35,436 nucleotides of DNA. It comes from SIAJ01 sp036266155 (GTDB lineage Bacteria > Planctomycetota > Planctomycetia > Gemmatales > Gemmataceae). The position numbers and the translations under genes are program-made. A model generated the notes under the pieces. That model searched no databases. It was given only the letters and a program-made list of their open reading frames with translations, and was not told the DNA's origin. Location: positions 1 to 35,436 of the forward strand of contig DATANR010000151.1 of the NCBI GenBank assembly GCA_036266155.1. Reading direction: 5' to 3'. Positions 1-8,154 of the stretch are shown piece by piece. Each line of letters opens with the position of its first letter. The stretch's first letter is position 1.

Positions 1-10
1 TCCCCCCCGG

Positions 11-37
11 CCCCCCTCTCCGAAGCGGAGAGGGGGG
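11..37. terminator. Perfect 12-bp hairpin at the left edge
   Basis: The arms at 11-22 and 26-37 are perfect complements around a 3-nt loop (AAG); the arm reads CCCCCCTCTCCG. No T tract follows on either strand, so this may be a dispersed palindrome instead of an intrinsic terminator. It may end a gene lying to the left of the window. Confidence 0.4.
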
Positions 38-64
38 GCTTCAGACGGTTTCCCCACTATTCCA

Positions 65-94
65 TTGCGAACACCGAACGATCAGCGTTATAAT
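65..94 (+). promoter_or_regulatory. Sigma-70-like promoter candidate
   Basis: A perfect -10 hexamer TATAAT at 89-94 is preceded, after an 18-nt spacer, by TTGCGA at 65-70, a 4/6 match to the -35 consensus. It points at the small gene starting at 221 and would leave a leader of roughly 120 nt. It is the best housekeeping-type promoter I noticed by eye. Confidence 0.4.
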
Positions 95-220
95 CCGGCA
101 AGTTCTGGAAAGATCGAATCGCGTTGCCTGGTGCTTCCTGGCCACCGGTCCGATCCTGTTGCGGGTACGTTCAGCATTTCCGCTGTACTCTCCCCGTGTT
201 CGTAACAGGAGACACGTTCC

Positions 221-604
221 ATGCCCGCAGTCGCGTCGGCCGCCGCCACATCGGTGGCTGCCCGTAAAGACCTCGACCTCCTTCAGGGGTCATGGACAAC
301 CATCGCCGGCCCTAAGGAGGCGCGCCTCCTGATCGCCGGCCACCGTTACGCGTTCGAGTTCGTCGGCGGCGACGTCTACATCGGCACCTTCGACCTCGCC
401 CCCGGCGGCGAGATGGACATGTTCATCCAGGAAGGGCCGGAGGATCACAAGGGCCAGGTGGCCCCGTGTTTGTACCATGTCGAAGGCAATGGTCTGAGGT
501 GGTGCCCGGGCCGACTGGGCTCCGGTCGCCGACTGTCCGCGTTTCCCAGCGTCGATGATGCCAAGTATCTGTGTCTGATGTTCCGCCGCGTGCCCAGGCG
601 ATAA
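221..604 (+). CDS. Small TIGR03067-like planctomycete protein
   Basis: A 127-residue protein. From about residue 18 it has the pattern of the planctomycete TIGR03067 domain: 'LLQGSWTTI' at the start, then alternating beta-strand segments, a central 'HVEGNGLRWC' that resembles the 'Y.l.GdtL.lC' part of the family, and a closing strand. There is no convincing signal peptide. The function of the family is unknown; a small beta-barrel (lipocalin-like) fold is an inference. An AGGAG at 207-211 lies 9 nt before the ATG and fixes the start. A hairpin follows the stop. The large minus-strand frame over the same DNA is a shadow. Confidence 0.6.
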   Translation: MPAVASAAATSVAARKDLDLLQGSWTTIAGPKEARLLIAGHRYAFEFVGGDVYIGTFDLAPGGEMDMFIQEGPEDHKGQVAPCLYHVEGNGLRWCPGRLGSGRRLSAFPSVDDAKYLCLMFRRVPRR

Positions 605-608
605 TAGG

Positions 609-631
609 GCCCGCACGCCGCGCGTGCGGGC
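609..631. terminator. Hairpin between the small gene and porA
   Basis: The arms GCCCGCACGC (609-618) and GCGTGCGGGC (622-631) pair perfectly around a 3-nt loop, 4 nt after the upstream stop codon. There is no T tract, so it could be an attenuator or processing hairpin rather than a full terminator. Confidence 0.45.
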
Positions 632-667
632 TGCCCCAATGAAGCATCCGGAGCGAAAGGTGAACTC

Positions 668-2656
668 ATGAGCGTCGCCGTAGCCAAAGGACCCGTCCGT
701 TCGACCGAGACAACTCAACAACCGGCCCCCGTTAAATACCAGTATCCCGGCATACCCACCACGTGCGACGGCGCTGAGGCCGTCGTTCATGCGGAAATCC
801 GCATCAGCCAGGCGGCCGGGGCTTATCCGATCACCAGCTCGACAACGATGGGCGGCGGGTTCAACGCCTCCGTCATGAGCGGCGGCAAGAATTTGTGGGG
901 CGACAGCCTCATGTTCTTCGAGCCGGAGTCCGAGCACTCCGCGGCATCGGTCTGCGAAGGCTTCGCGGTGGCCGGCGGACGCGTGACCAATTTCACGAGC
1001 GGTCAGGGCCTCGTGCTCATGAAGGAGGTGCTCTACACGATCAGCGGCAAGCGCCTGCCGGTCGTCATGAACATCGGGGCACGGGCGCTCACCAGCCAAG
1101 GCCTCAACGTTCATGCCGGGCACGACGACGTAATGAGCGTCGCCGACGTCGGCTGGGGCATGATCTTCGCCCGCAACGCGCAAGAGGCCGGCGACTTCTG
1201 CTTGATCTCCCGCCGCGTGGCCGAGGCGACGCAGACGCCGTTCTTCAATGTTCAGGACGGCTTCCTGACCACGCACACGGTCGAGACGGTGAACCTGTGC
1301 GAGCCGGAGTTCATGAAGGAATACATCGGCAGCCCGAAGGAAAAGCTGACCAATCTGATGGACACCACCAACCCGATGATGTCGGGCGTCGTGCAGAATC
1401 AGGACTCGTACATGAAGGGCAAGATCGCCCAGCGCTGGTACTACGAGCGCATCCCCCAAGCATTGGAAGAGGCCTTCGAGGAGTTCGGCAAGAAGACGGG
1501 CCGGCAATACGGCTATGTCGAGAATTATCGCTGCGAGGACGCCGACTACATCATCGTCGGCATGGGTTGCTACATGGAGACGGCGAAGGTGACGGTCGAC
1601 TGGTTGCGCGAAAAGAAGAACGTGAAGGCCGGTTGCCTGTCGGTCTACGTGTTCCGGCCGTTCCCCGCTCGGCAAATCGTGGACGCCTTAAAGAACTGCC
1701 ATGCGTTCACCGTGTTGGAGCGCATGGACGACCCGCTGTCGACAACGGGCAACCACCTGACGCGCGAGATCAAGGCCGCGTTCTGCGACGCGATGACCGG
1801 GCAGAATGGTCAAGAAAAGATCGAGCGCGTGCCGCACATCTACCAGGGGGCCGCCGGCCTCGGCAGCCGCGACGTGCGGCCGGGCGACATCATCGCCGCG
1901 TTCCACAACATGGAGATTGACGGACAGGATTACTTCTGCCTCGGCATTGACCATGCGCTAGCACTGAAGCGCGGCGAAGACCCGGACCTGCGGCCGACGG
2001 GCGGCTTCTCGATGCGCGGCCACTCGGTTGGCGGCTTCGGCTCGGTGACGACGAATAAGGTCATCGCGACCATCGCCGGCAACGTGTTCGGCAAGGACGT
2101 TCAGGCGTATCCGAAGTATGGCTCCGAAAAGAAGGGCCTGCCGACGACCTATTACCTGACCATCGCCGAGACGCACATCAACATGCACTCGGAGTTGGAG
2201 AAGGTTGAACTCCTCTGCATCAACGACCCGACGGCCATCCTGAGCCCGCTGACGTTGAAGGGTCTGGTGACGGGCGGCGCGATCTTTATGCAGTCGCCAT
2301 ATGCGGAGCCGGCAGACGTCTGGCAGCGCATCTCGGCCGAGAACCGCAAGACAATCCGCGACAAGAAGGCCCGCGTCTACTTCTGCGACATGGTCCGCAT
2401 CGCCCGCGAAGTCGCCAGCGAGCCGGACCTGCAAATGCGCATGCAGGGCATCGTGCTGTTGGGCGCGTTCCTGAAGCTGACGCCGTACGCCAAGGACGCC
2501 AACATGTCGGACGAGCAAGTGTACGCGGGCGTCGAAAAGGCGCTGACCAAGTACTTCGGCAAACGCGGAGCGCAGGTGGTGCAGGACAACATGACGTGCA
2601 TCAAGCGCGGGTATGGGGAAATGAGGGAGATCCCGGCGGGTGTGATGAACGCGTGA
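668..2656 (+). CDS. porA: Pyruvate:ferredoxin/flavodoxin oxidoreductase, alpha-gamma subunit
   Basis: A 662-residue protein matching the N-terminal half of NifJ-type PFOR, which converts pyruvate and CoA to acetyl-CoA and CO2 and reduces ferredoxin or flavodoxin. Residues about 25-220 are the alpha pyrimidine-binding domain ('AYPITSSTTMGG', 'PESEHSAASVCEGFAVAGG', 'TSGQGLVLMKEVLY', 'TPFFNVQDGFLTTH'). Domain II ('VFRPFPARQIVDAL', 'LERMDDP') follows, and the gamma domain starts near residue 450 ('MRGHSVGGFGSVTTNK'). The Glu in 'PESEH' is probably the conserved catalytic Glu. A GAAAGG precedes the ATG. The rest of the enzyme is the gene at 3967, so the classical single chain is split between gamma and delta. 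The start codon of the next gene overlaps this stop. Confidence 0.9.
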   Translation: MSVAVAKGPVRSTETTQQPAPVKYQYPGIPTTCDGAEAVVHAEIRISQAAGAYPITSSTTMGGGFNASVMSGGKNLWGDSLMFFEPESEHSAASVCEGFAVAGGRVTNFTSGQGLVLMKEVLYTISGKRLPVVMNIGARALTSQGLNVHAGHDDVMSVADVGWGMIFARNAQEAGDFCLISRRVAEATQTPFFNVQDGFLTTHTVETVNLCEPEFMKEYIGSPKEKLTNLMDTTNPMMSGVVQNQDSYMKGKIAQRWYYERIPQALEEAFEEFGKKTGRQYGYVENYRCEDADYIIVGMGCYMETAKVTVDWLREKKNVKAGCLSVYVFRPFPARQIVDALKNCHAFTVLERMDDPLSTTGNHLTREIKAAFCDAMTGQNGQEKIERVPHIYQGAAGLGSRDVRPGDIIAAFHNMEIDGQDYFCLGIDHALALKRGEDPDLRPTGGFSMRGHSVGGFGSVTTNKVIATIAGNVFGKDVQAYPKYGSEKKGLPTTYYLTIAETHINMHSELEKVELLCINDPTAILSPLTLKGLVTGGAIFMQSPYAEPADVWQRISAENRKTIRDKKARVYFCDMVRIAREVASEPDLQMRMQGIVLLGAFLKLTPYAKDANMSDEQVYAGVEKALTKYFGKRGAQVVQDNMTCIKRGYGEMREIPAGVMNA

Positions 2657-3162
2657 GCGCAGCGACGCCCACGCCCGACTATGGTGAGGTTCGCTTCCCG
2701 GGATTTGTCGGTCGTCTCCTCAGACGATCAGCGAAGATTGTTCGGGAGGCGAACTTCGCGGCGGCGTTGGCCACGCTGCCTAGTGGTACAACGGTCGAGC
2801 GGACCGATTCCCGGGGCCGCTGGATTGCTTTTCGGACAGCGACGGGAAAACCGAAGATCCGGTTTCGGGCGTTAGAGGCTTGGCTGGCGGCAGAGCCAAC
2901 GATTCTCGGTCAGGGATCTGAAGACACCGCCGCGACGATTCGCCATGACGGCATCATTTTCGTCTACGAGGGACTGCATCGGACGCGGGCGACAGCACGG
3001 GAACGAGTGTTGGTCAAAGAGAATGTGGGTGGTGTGTGGGCGGCCCCTGGTTGGCTGGATTTCAACCTCCGGGACGAATTCGACCCTCCGACGCCGAGCA
3101 CGCGTGCGATAATGAACCTGTTCGGCGAAGACCCGGACGCTCCGCCCGTCCCGGCTCGATAG
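2653..3162 (+). CDS. ParB/sulfiredoxin-like hypothetical protein
   Basis: A 169-residue protein. I place the start at GTG 2653, which overlaps the porA stop (GTGA) and suggests translational coupling; an upstream ATG at 2596 lies deep inside porA and is unlikely. The recognisable part is near residues 97-130: 'DGIIFVYEGLHRTRA' followed by 'GWLDF'. The 'EG.HRTRAA' pattern is reminiscent of ParB/Srx-fold domains, including the ParB-like modules attached to polymorphic toxins, but the match is partial and I cannot name a function. The next gene starts 10 nt downstream with its own AGGAAAG, so the pair probably shares the porA transcript. Confidence 0.55.
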   Translation: MSAATPTPDYGEVRFPGFVGRLLRRSAKIVREANFAAALATLPSGTTVERTDSRGRWIAFRTATGKPKIRFRALEAWLAAEPTILGQGSEDTAATIRHDGIIFVYEGLHRTRATARERVLVKENVGGVWAAPGWLDFNLRDEFDPPTPSTRAIMNLFGEDPDAPPVPAR

Positions 3163-3171
3163 GAAAGCGAA

Positions 3172-3651
3172 ATGAGCGTGATTCCCCGACCGCCGTGGCA
3201 CAAGTTCTGGTCGGATGCCATCTATTTCAAGCATTCTGGCGAGGTCCCGCGAGCGATCGAACTGTTGTCACAAGCCGTCGAGTTGCTTCGTCGGGAGCCC
3301 GCGCTCACGGACGAACTTGGCGTCAAGCTGAACTCTCTGGCCCACATGCTCCTCACGGTCGGCCGCTTGACGGATGCTGAGGCCGCCGCTCGGGAGTCCA
3401 TGGAAATCGAGATCCGTCAACACGAGTCAGTCTCCGATAGCAATTTGATGACGCTGGCAAGAATCCTCCACCAGCAGGGTCGGTGCGACGAGGCGGTCCG
3501 ACTGGGAAAGCAAGCCCTGGTGATGCGACGAAAAAATGTCGGCTGGTGGAGCGACTATTATCGGCAGTCGAAGAAGGTGGTAGCGAGCTTCAAAACGTCT
3601 CCAGTCCAAAAGCCTGTGCAAGCCGAAACAGTGAGCAGCGGGGCTGCGTAA
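3172..3651 (+). CDS. Tetratricopeptide-repeat protein
   Basis: A 159-residue soluble protein with TPR spacing: 'AIYFKHSGEVPRAIELLSQA', then 'NSLAHMLLTVGRLTDAEAAA', then 'MTLARILHQQGRCDEAVRLG'. These are three helix-turn-helix repeats of about 34-42 residues; the C-terminal 40 residues are polar and probably disordered. TPRs are protein-protein scaffolds; no partner can be read from the sequence. AGGAAAG lies just before the ATG and the gap to the previous stop is only 9 nt. Its place inside the split PFOR locus is unusual. Confidence 0.75.
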   Translation: MSVIPRPPWHKFWSDAIYFKHSGEVPRAIELLSQAVELLRREPALTDELGVKLNSLAHMLLTVGRLTDAEAAARESMEIEIRQHESVSDSNLMTLARILHQQGRCDEAVRLGKQALVMRRKNVGWWSDYYRQSKKVVASFKTSPVQKPVQAETVSSGAA

Positions 3652-3698
3652 CAATGCTGGCAAGATGTTGGCACTGAGCGGCCGAATTGAGACATCCG

Positions 3699-3899
3699 AT
3701 GCACGACGATCGATCGTTGGAAATGGTCATCACAGATTTGGAACAGGTAACCGAGCGACTGCGAAATTTAATGGGAAACAAATCGCTTTCGCACATGCCT
3801 GAAGCTTTTGGCGCGATGGCGGCTGGAGAACTTGCTGGAACAGTATTGCCGGCAATGGTGAGGCTAGCCAAAGAGGTAAATGAGTTGAAGAAACGATAA
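3699..3899 (+). CDS. Very small hypothetical protein
   Basis: A 66-residue ORF beginning at ATG 3699; an in-frame TTG at 3687 would add four residues. The product is mostly helical, with heptad-like spacing in 'VITDLEQVTERLRNLMG', an Ala/Gly-rich middle ('GAMAAGELAGTVLPAMV') and a Lys/Arg end. No clear Shine-Dalgarno is visible. The DNA here is less GC-rich than the neighbours. It might be a real microprotein or a chance ORF between the TPR gene and porB. Confidence 0.4.
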   Translation: MHDDRSLEMVITDLEQVTERLRNLMGNKSLSHMPEAFGAMAAGELAGTVLPAMVRLAKEVNELKKR

Positions 3900-3966
3900 C
3901 AGCGTTTGTTCTCGTTGTTTTCGCCAAGGATTGCATTTGTCAAACTCTCACGGGAGCACCCCGATC

Positions 3967-5616
3967 ATGGTCGCAACTGCCACGCCAACAACTTCGATGA
4001 ACGCCCCGTCCGAAAAGGACCCGTTCAACAACAACTGTTACGGCACGATCGTCGATCGGCCGTACAAGATGGTCTCGCTCCCCGTCCTCGACGTCAACGA
4101 CTTCAACGAGCGCATCATTCGCGGCTACGAGGAAGGCTATGGCGAGAGCGAGTTGCCCGCTGACTTGTCGCTGGCTCGTTCGCTGGTGCCGGCAGGGACC
4201 GCTTCATTGCGGGACTTCAGCTACATCGCTCCCGAGATTCCCGACTACATCCCGAGCAACTGCACCGGCTGCATGGACTGCGTGACCGAATGCCCGGATA
4301 CGGCGATCCTGGGCAAGGTGCTTGGCGAAGACGAGTGGGAGGCCAAGCTGCAGGCGATCCCGGAGGCCGACCGCGCGATGTATCGCGAGCAGTGGTCCAA
4401 GACCAAGAAGTACTACGACGGCGGCAAGAAGAAGGCCGGCGGCGTCGGCGGCATGTTCCAGATCATCATCGATCCGTCGAAGTGCAAGGGTTGTGCCGAG
4501 TGCGTGACGGTGTGCGACGACGATGCGTTGAAGATGGTCGCGAAGACCGACGACATCATGATCCGGTCGCGCAAGAGCCATCGCATCTTCAAGGACATGG
4601 GGCCGTCGAACGAAAAGTACATCAGCGGCAACTTGCTCATCGACATGATGCTCAAGGAGCAGACGCACATCTATACCGGCGGCGCCGGCTCGTGTGCCGG
4701 CTGCGGCGAAGGGACGGCGCTCCGCATGATGTGTGCCGCGACGGGCAACAAGTACGGCGACCAGTGGGGCATCATCGCCGCGACCGGCTGCAACACGGTG
4801 TATACATCGACCTATCCGTACAACCCGTACCTGGTCCCGTGGACGAACTCGCTTTTCGAGAACGCCCCGACCTACGCGATCGGCGTGCGGATGCGCTGGG
4901 ACCAGATGGGCTGGAAAGAACGCCCCCTCTGGGTCATCGGCGGCGACGGCGCGATGTTCGACATCGGCTTCCAAGCGTTGTCGCGCATGTTCGCGAGCGG
5001 CATGAACCTCAAGGTGTTCGTGCTCGATACGCAGGTCTATTCGAACACCGGCGGCCAGGCGTCGACCGCGAGCTATACGGGCCAGAACACGAAGATGTCG
5101 GTCCATGGCTCGGTGTTCGGCGGCAAACAAGAACGCCGTAAAGAAATCGCCCAAATCGCGATGATGCACCCGCGGACGTATGTGGCGCAGACGACGTGTG
5201 CCCACATCAACCACTTCTACAAGTCGGTGATCGGCGCGCTCGAATTTGATGGACCAGCGATCGTGGTCTGCTATACGACCTGCCAGCCGGAACATGGCGT
5301 CGCCGACAACATGGCCGGCGAACAGGCCCGCCTCGCGGTCGATACCCGAGCGTTCCCGTTGTTGACCTACGATCCGCGGCTCGGCGACACGGTGAAGAGC
5401 CGGTTGTCGCTCATGGGCAACCCGAACATGAAGGGCGACTGGTACGTCAACCCGAAAACGAACGAAGAAGTAACCTTCGTGGACTTCGCCCGCAGCGAGG
5501 GGCGGTTTGCCAAACACTTTGACAAGGACGGCAACCCCTCGGAGACGGTGCTGATGGCGAAGCAGGATCGGCTAGAGAACTGGAAATTGCTGCAAGAATT
5601 GGCGGGATTGCGCTAG
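3967..5616 (+). CDS. porB: Pyruvate:ferredoxin/flavodoxin oxidoreductase, delta-beta subunit
   Basis: A 549-residue protein equal to the C-terminal half of NifJ-type PFOR. Two [4Fe-4S] motifs come first: Cys99, 102, 105, 109 and Cys173, 176, 179, 183. Then comes the thiamine-diphosphate domain: 'CAGCGEG' (Cys243 and 246), 'ATGCNTVY', the 'GGDGAMFDIG' metal/ThDP motif, and 'VYSNTGGQAS'. Together with a later Cys in 'CYTTCQPEH', these cysteines fit the proximal cluster of PFOR. It pairs with the alpha-gamma protein encoded at 668. I chose ATG 3967 because GGGAG at 3952-3956 lies 10 nt upstream; the TTG at 3931 has no such site. Confidence 0.9.
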   Translation: MVATATPTTSMNAPSEKDPFNNNCYGTIVDRPYKMVSLPVLDVNDFNERIIRGYEEGYGESELPADLSLARSLVPAGTASLRDFSYIAPEIPDYIPSNCTGCMDCVTECPDTAILGKVLGEDEWEAKLQAIPEADRAMYREQWSKTKKYYDGGKKKAGGVGGMFQIIIDPSKCKGCAECVTVCDDDALKMVAKTDDIMIRSRKSHRIFKDMGPSNEKYISGNLLIDMMLKEQTHIYTGGAGSCAGCGEGTALRMMCAATGNKYGDQWGIIAATGCNTVYTSTYPYNPYLVPWTNSLFENAPTYAIGVRMRWDQMGWKERPLWVIGGDGAMFDIGFQALSRMFASGMNLKVFVLDTQVYSNTGGQASTASYTGQNTKMSVHGSVFGGKQERRKEIAQIAMMHPRTYVAQTTCAHINHFYKSVIGALEFDGPAIVVCYTTCQPEHGVADNMAGEQARLAVDTRAFPLLTYDPRLGDTVKSRLSLMGNPNMKGDWYVNPKTNEEVTFVDFARSEGRFAKHFDKDGNPSETVLMAKQDRLENWKLLQELAGLR

Positions 5617-5626
5617 AAGGTTTTTA

Positions 5627-5661
5627 GTTTGGCGTTCACGCCGTCGGCGTGAACGCTAAAC
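5627..5661. repeat. 16-bp hairpin after porB
   Basis: The left arm at 5627-5642 (core GCGTTCACGCC) pairs with 5646-5661 (core GGCGTGAACGC) around a 3-nt loop, with a single G-U wobble. It begins 10 nt after the porB stop, just after TTTTT at 5621-5625. It can act as a terminator in either direction or be a copy of a dispersed palindrome. Confidence 0.55.
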
Positions 5662-5678
5662 GAGTTGGTGGTGTTCCC

Positions 5679-5993
5679 ATGTCCGAACCCCTGGAAATCC
5701 ACGACTTCGTTGGCGACATTGACCTCGCGCTCGAATTCCTGAAGCGCACACGCTGGGAATTGCGCGCCCTGCGCAGGGTCCACGTCTATCACAACCAGCT
5801 GCAAATCTTCGACGTGAATGGCGACTACTTCGAAATCCGGCGCATTGGCTATGCCGACCCGGAAATCGTCGCGTTGTTGCAAGCCGTGAACACCGCGTTC
5901 GACCCCAAGACAATCCACGACGCGGCGGTCGGCGAGTTTAAGGAGTTTTTCACCGGCCGGCGCCATGCGTGGGCGGAAGACCGCGTCATGTGA
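5679..5993 (+). CDS. Small hypothetical protein
   Basis: A 104-residue soluble protein starting at ATG 5679; an in-frame GTG at 5649 lies inside the preceding hairpin and is less likely. No family recognised. The sequence alternates strands and helices ('LRRVHVYHNQLQIFDVNGDYFEIRRIGY') with an acidic N-terminus, compatible with a small alpha/beta fold. It ends 3 nt before the stop codon of the convergent gene at 5997-6632, leaving no room for a separate terminator. Confidence 0.55.
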   Translation: MSEPLEIHDFVGDIDLALEFLKRTRWELRALRRVHVYHNQLQIFDVNGDYFEIRRIGYADPEIVALLQAVNTAFDPKTIHDAAVGEFKEFFTGRRHAWAEDRVM

Positions 5994-5996
5994 CGG

Positions 5997-6632
5997 CTAC
6001 TTCTTGGCCGGTTCCAGAAACTCGCGCACTTCGTTCGAGCGCTTCTGCAAGTCCTCGACCGCATCTTCGACGATCTTGAGCGCGTCCTGTTTTTGTCCCA
6101 GGTCGGGGGCCAACTTGGGCGGCTCGACCTTCAGCGCCTGGCAAGTCGGCTTCTCCACCGTCAGGTTCACCAGGAACACGCGGGCCTCGCCCAGTGGGTA
6201 ATCCTTGCCGTCGATTGTCAGTGACTCGGTCTTAATCTTGGTGAGGTTCCCGTTCGCCGAGAGTTTGTACTTCAGCGCGCACTTTCGACTGCCGAGCACC
6301 ACGGTTCCGGAGTCGTTGACTTCGACTGCGCTACCCAACTCGCTACTCCCACCCAACAAGAATTCGGCCGGCTTCTCAACGGTGGCTGGCGACTTGAACA
6401 CCACGAAGTACGCATAGCGTTCATCCTGCCCTTTTTCTTTGACGACGCCGTAACAGGCGATTGGCCGGCCGTCGCGAGACATCAGGCTCGTCCCGCTGAC
6501 GCCGTACGCCGCCTTGCCCTCGCCGGCCACCGAATGTCCGGATGAGGAGATCGTGCGGACAGCCGGTTTCTCTTCGGCCGTCGCGGGGAACGTCAAGACG
6601 ATCGCAAGCAGAAGAACGGTGTTCCTGGCCAT
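5997..6632 (-). CDS. Secreted hypothetical protein
   Basis: A 211-residue protein with a Sec signal peptide: 'MARNTVLLLAIVLTFPATA', cleaved after about residue 19. The mature part is rich in short beta strands ('KAAYGVSGTSLMSRDGRPIA', 'YFVVFKSPATVEKPAEF') and ends in a predicted amphipathic helix from about residue 175 ('DALKIVEDAVEDLQKRSNEV'). I chose ATG 6632, which opens directly into the signal peptide; a GTG at 6647 would add five residues. No known family recognised; a periplasmic or cell-surface role is inferred from the signal peptide only. Confidence 0.6.
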   Translation of the reverse strand: MARNTVLLLAIVLTFPATAEEKPAVRTISSSGHSVAGEGKAAYGVSGTSLMSRDGRPIACYGVVKEKGQDERYAYFVVFKSPATVEKPAEFLLGGSSELGSAVEVNDSGTVVLGSRKCALKYKLSANGNLTKIKTESLTIDGKDYPLGEARVFLVNLTVEKPTCQALKVEPPKLAPDLGQKQDALKIVEDAVEDLQKRSNEVREFLEPAKK

Positions 6633-6797
6633 GACAAACTCGGGCACGCGGGTGGTTGCCGACTATCGATACGCGGCGGACGGCATGAAAGCAACGGCGG
6701 CCCAGAATCTCGCGTGCCCACGCTGCTCGCACGGTGCAAAATCCGCACAATATCTCTTCCCGCCGTTCATTCGCCTCTCCCTCGGAGTTCGTTGCAC

Positions 6798-8072
6798 ATG
6801 AATCCGGAAAACAACACGACGCGCCGCGACTTCCTCGCCGCCTCCACCATCGCCGGCGGCCTGGCCCTTGCCCCGTCGCTCTTCGCCGCGGAAAACAGCG
6901 CCCTCAAGGTCGGCCTCATCGGCTGCGGCGGCCGCGGGACCGGGGCAGCCAAGAACACGCTCAAGGCCGATTCAAACGTCAAGCTCGTCGCCATGGCCGA
7001 CATGTACGACGAACAGATCAAGTCATCTCTGAACCAGCTTCAGAAGAACAAGGAAATCGCCGCCCAGGTGGCCGTGCAGCCGAACATGTGCTTCACCGGC
7101 TTCGATGCTTACAAGCAGGTCATCGACGCTTGCGACGTGGTCTTGCTCACCACGACGCCGCACTTCCGGCCGATGCACCTGAAGGCCGCGATCGAGGCCG
7201 GCAAGCATGTATTCGCCGAGAAGCCGGTGGCCGTCGACGCGCCGGGCGTCCGTAGCGTGCTCGAGACCGCCAAGAAGGCCAAGGAGAAGAACCTCAGCCT
7301 GATGGTCGGCTACTGTTATCGCTACGAGTTCGCCAAGCGCGAGACGGTGAAGCGCATCCACGACGGGGCGATCGGCGACGTGTCAGTAATCCACTGCAAC
7401 TACATCACGAATGACCCCGGCCGTTATCACGTGATGAAGGAAGGGCCCGAGACGATGGAGTATCAGATGAAGAACTGGTACTACTTCACCTGGCTCTCCG
7501 GCGATCACATTGTCGAGCAGCACTGCCACAATCACGACAAGGCGGCGTGGGTGCTCAAGGGCGAATACCCGACGTCGTGCTACGGCCTCGGCGGCCGGCA
7601 ATCGCGGACCGATGCGAAGCTCGGGAACATCTTCGATCACCATACAGTCGTTTACGATTACAAGAGCGGCGCTCGCTGCATCTCGATGTGCCGGCAATTC
7701 ACGGCACCGGCCATGTTCAACGAGGTCAGCGATCACATCGTCGGCACCAAGGGCTGGTCGGAACTGATGAAGCACATGATCAACTCCGGCGGCAAGGTCT
7801 GGGAGTTCGACGGCCAGAACTCGGACATGTACGACCAGGAGCACATCGACTTCTACCAGGCGATCCGGGCCGGCAACCCGATCAACACGGGCGTCGACGC
7901 CGCCCACAGCACGCTGATGTCGCTCATGGGCCGCATGGCCACGTACACGGGCCGCAAGATCACGTGGGACATGGCGATGACGTCGAAGGAAGACCTGTCA
8001 CCGAAGAGTTACGAATGGGGTCCGCTGAAGTACGCTCCGGTCGCGGTGCCGGGGGTGACGAAGTTTATTTGA
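6798..8072 (+). CDS. Tat-exported Gfo/Idh/MocA family oxidoreductase
   Basis: A 424-residue NAD(P)-dependent dehydrogenase-like protein. The N-terminus carries a twin-arginine signal, 'TRRDFLAASTIAGGLALAPS', so it is exported folded. The Rossmann motif is 'VGLIGCGGRGTG' near residue 37; 'HVFAEKPVAVD' contains the conserved Lys of the family, and 'SGDHIVEQHCHNHD' holds the probable catalytic His. Substrates of the family are sugars, inositols and their derivatives; the specific one cannot be read. ATG 6798 has CGGAG about 10 nt upstream. The sugar isomerase-like gene at 8155 follows, a pairing often seen in planctomycete carbohydrate breakdown. Confidence 0.9.
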   Translation: MNPENNTTRRDFLAASTIAGGLALAPSLFAAENSALKVGLIGCGGRGTGAAKNTLKADSNVKLVAMADMYDEQIKSSLNQLQKNKEIAAQVAVQPNMCFTGFDAYKQVIDACDVVLLTTTPHFRPMHLKAAIEAGKHVFAEKPVAVDAPGVRSVLETAKKAKEKNLSLMVGYCYRYEFAKRETVKRIHDGAIGDVSVIHCNYITNDPGRYHVMKEGPETMEYQMKNWYYFTWLSGDHIVEQHCHNHDKAAWVLKGEYPTSCYGLGGRQSRTDAKLGNIFDHHTVVYDYKSGARCISMCRQFTAPAMFNEVSDHIVGTKGWSELMKHMINSGGKVWEFDGQNSDMYDQEHIDFYQAIRAGNPINTGVDAAHSTLMSLMGRMATYTGRKITWDMAMTSKEDLSPKSYEWGPLKYAPVAVPGVTKFI

Positions 8073-8085
8073 TGCCCGCCGAATA

Positions 8086-8117
8086 GGACGAATAGGTCCC
8101 ATGGGACCTATTCGTCC
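8086..8117. repeat. Perfect 32-bp palindrome
   Basis: Positions 8086-8101 (core GAATAGGTCCCA) are followed immediately by their exact reverse complement at 8102-8117, with no unpaired centre. It lies 13 nt after the oxidoreductase stop and 37 nt before the next ATG. The words AATAGG and GTCCCAT recur just outside it, giving an imperfect extension. It may be an operator, a mobile palindrome or a processing site. Confidence 0.7.
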
Positions 8118-8154
8118 CATAATTCCCGACCAAACCCAAACCAAACAGCGAAAC

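Noticed and set aside
290..1675. 461-residue open frame on the minus strand
   Set aside because: It lies antisense to porA and the first gene, is rich in His/Arg/Ala/Val as expected for antisense frames of GC-rich genes, and shows no domain.
4204..5517. 437-residue open frame on the minus strand
   Set aside because: Antisense to porB; Arg/His-rich composition with no recognisable motif.
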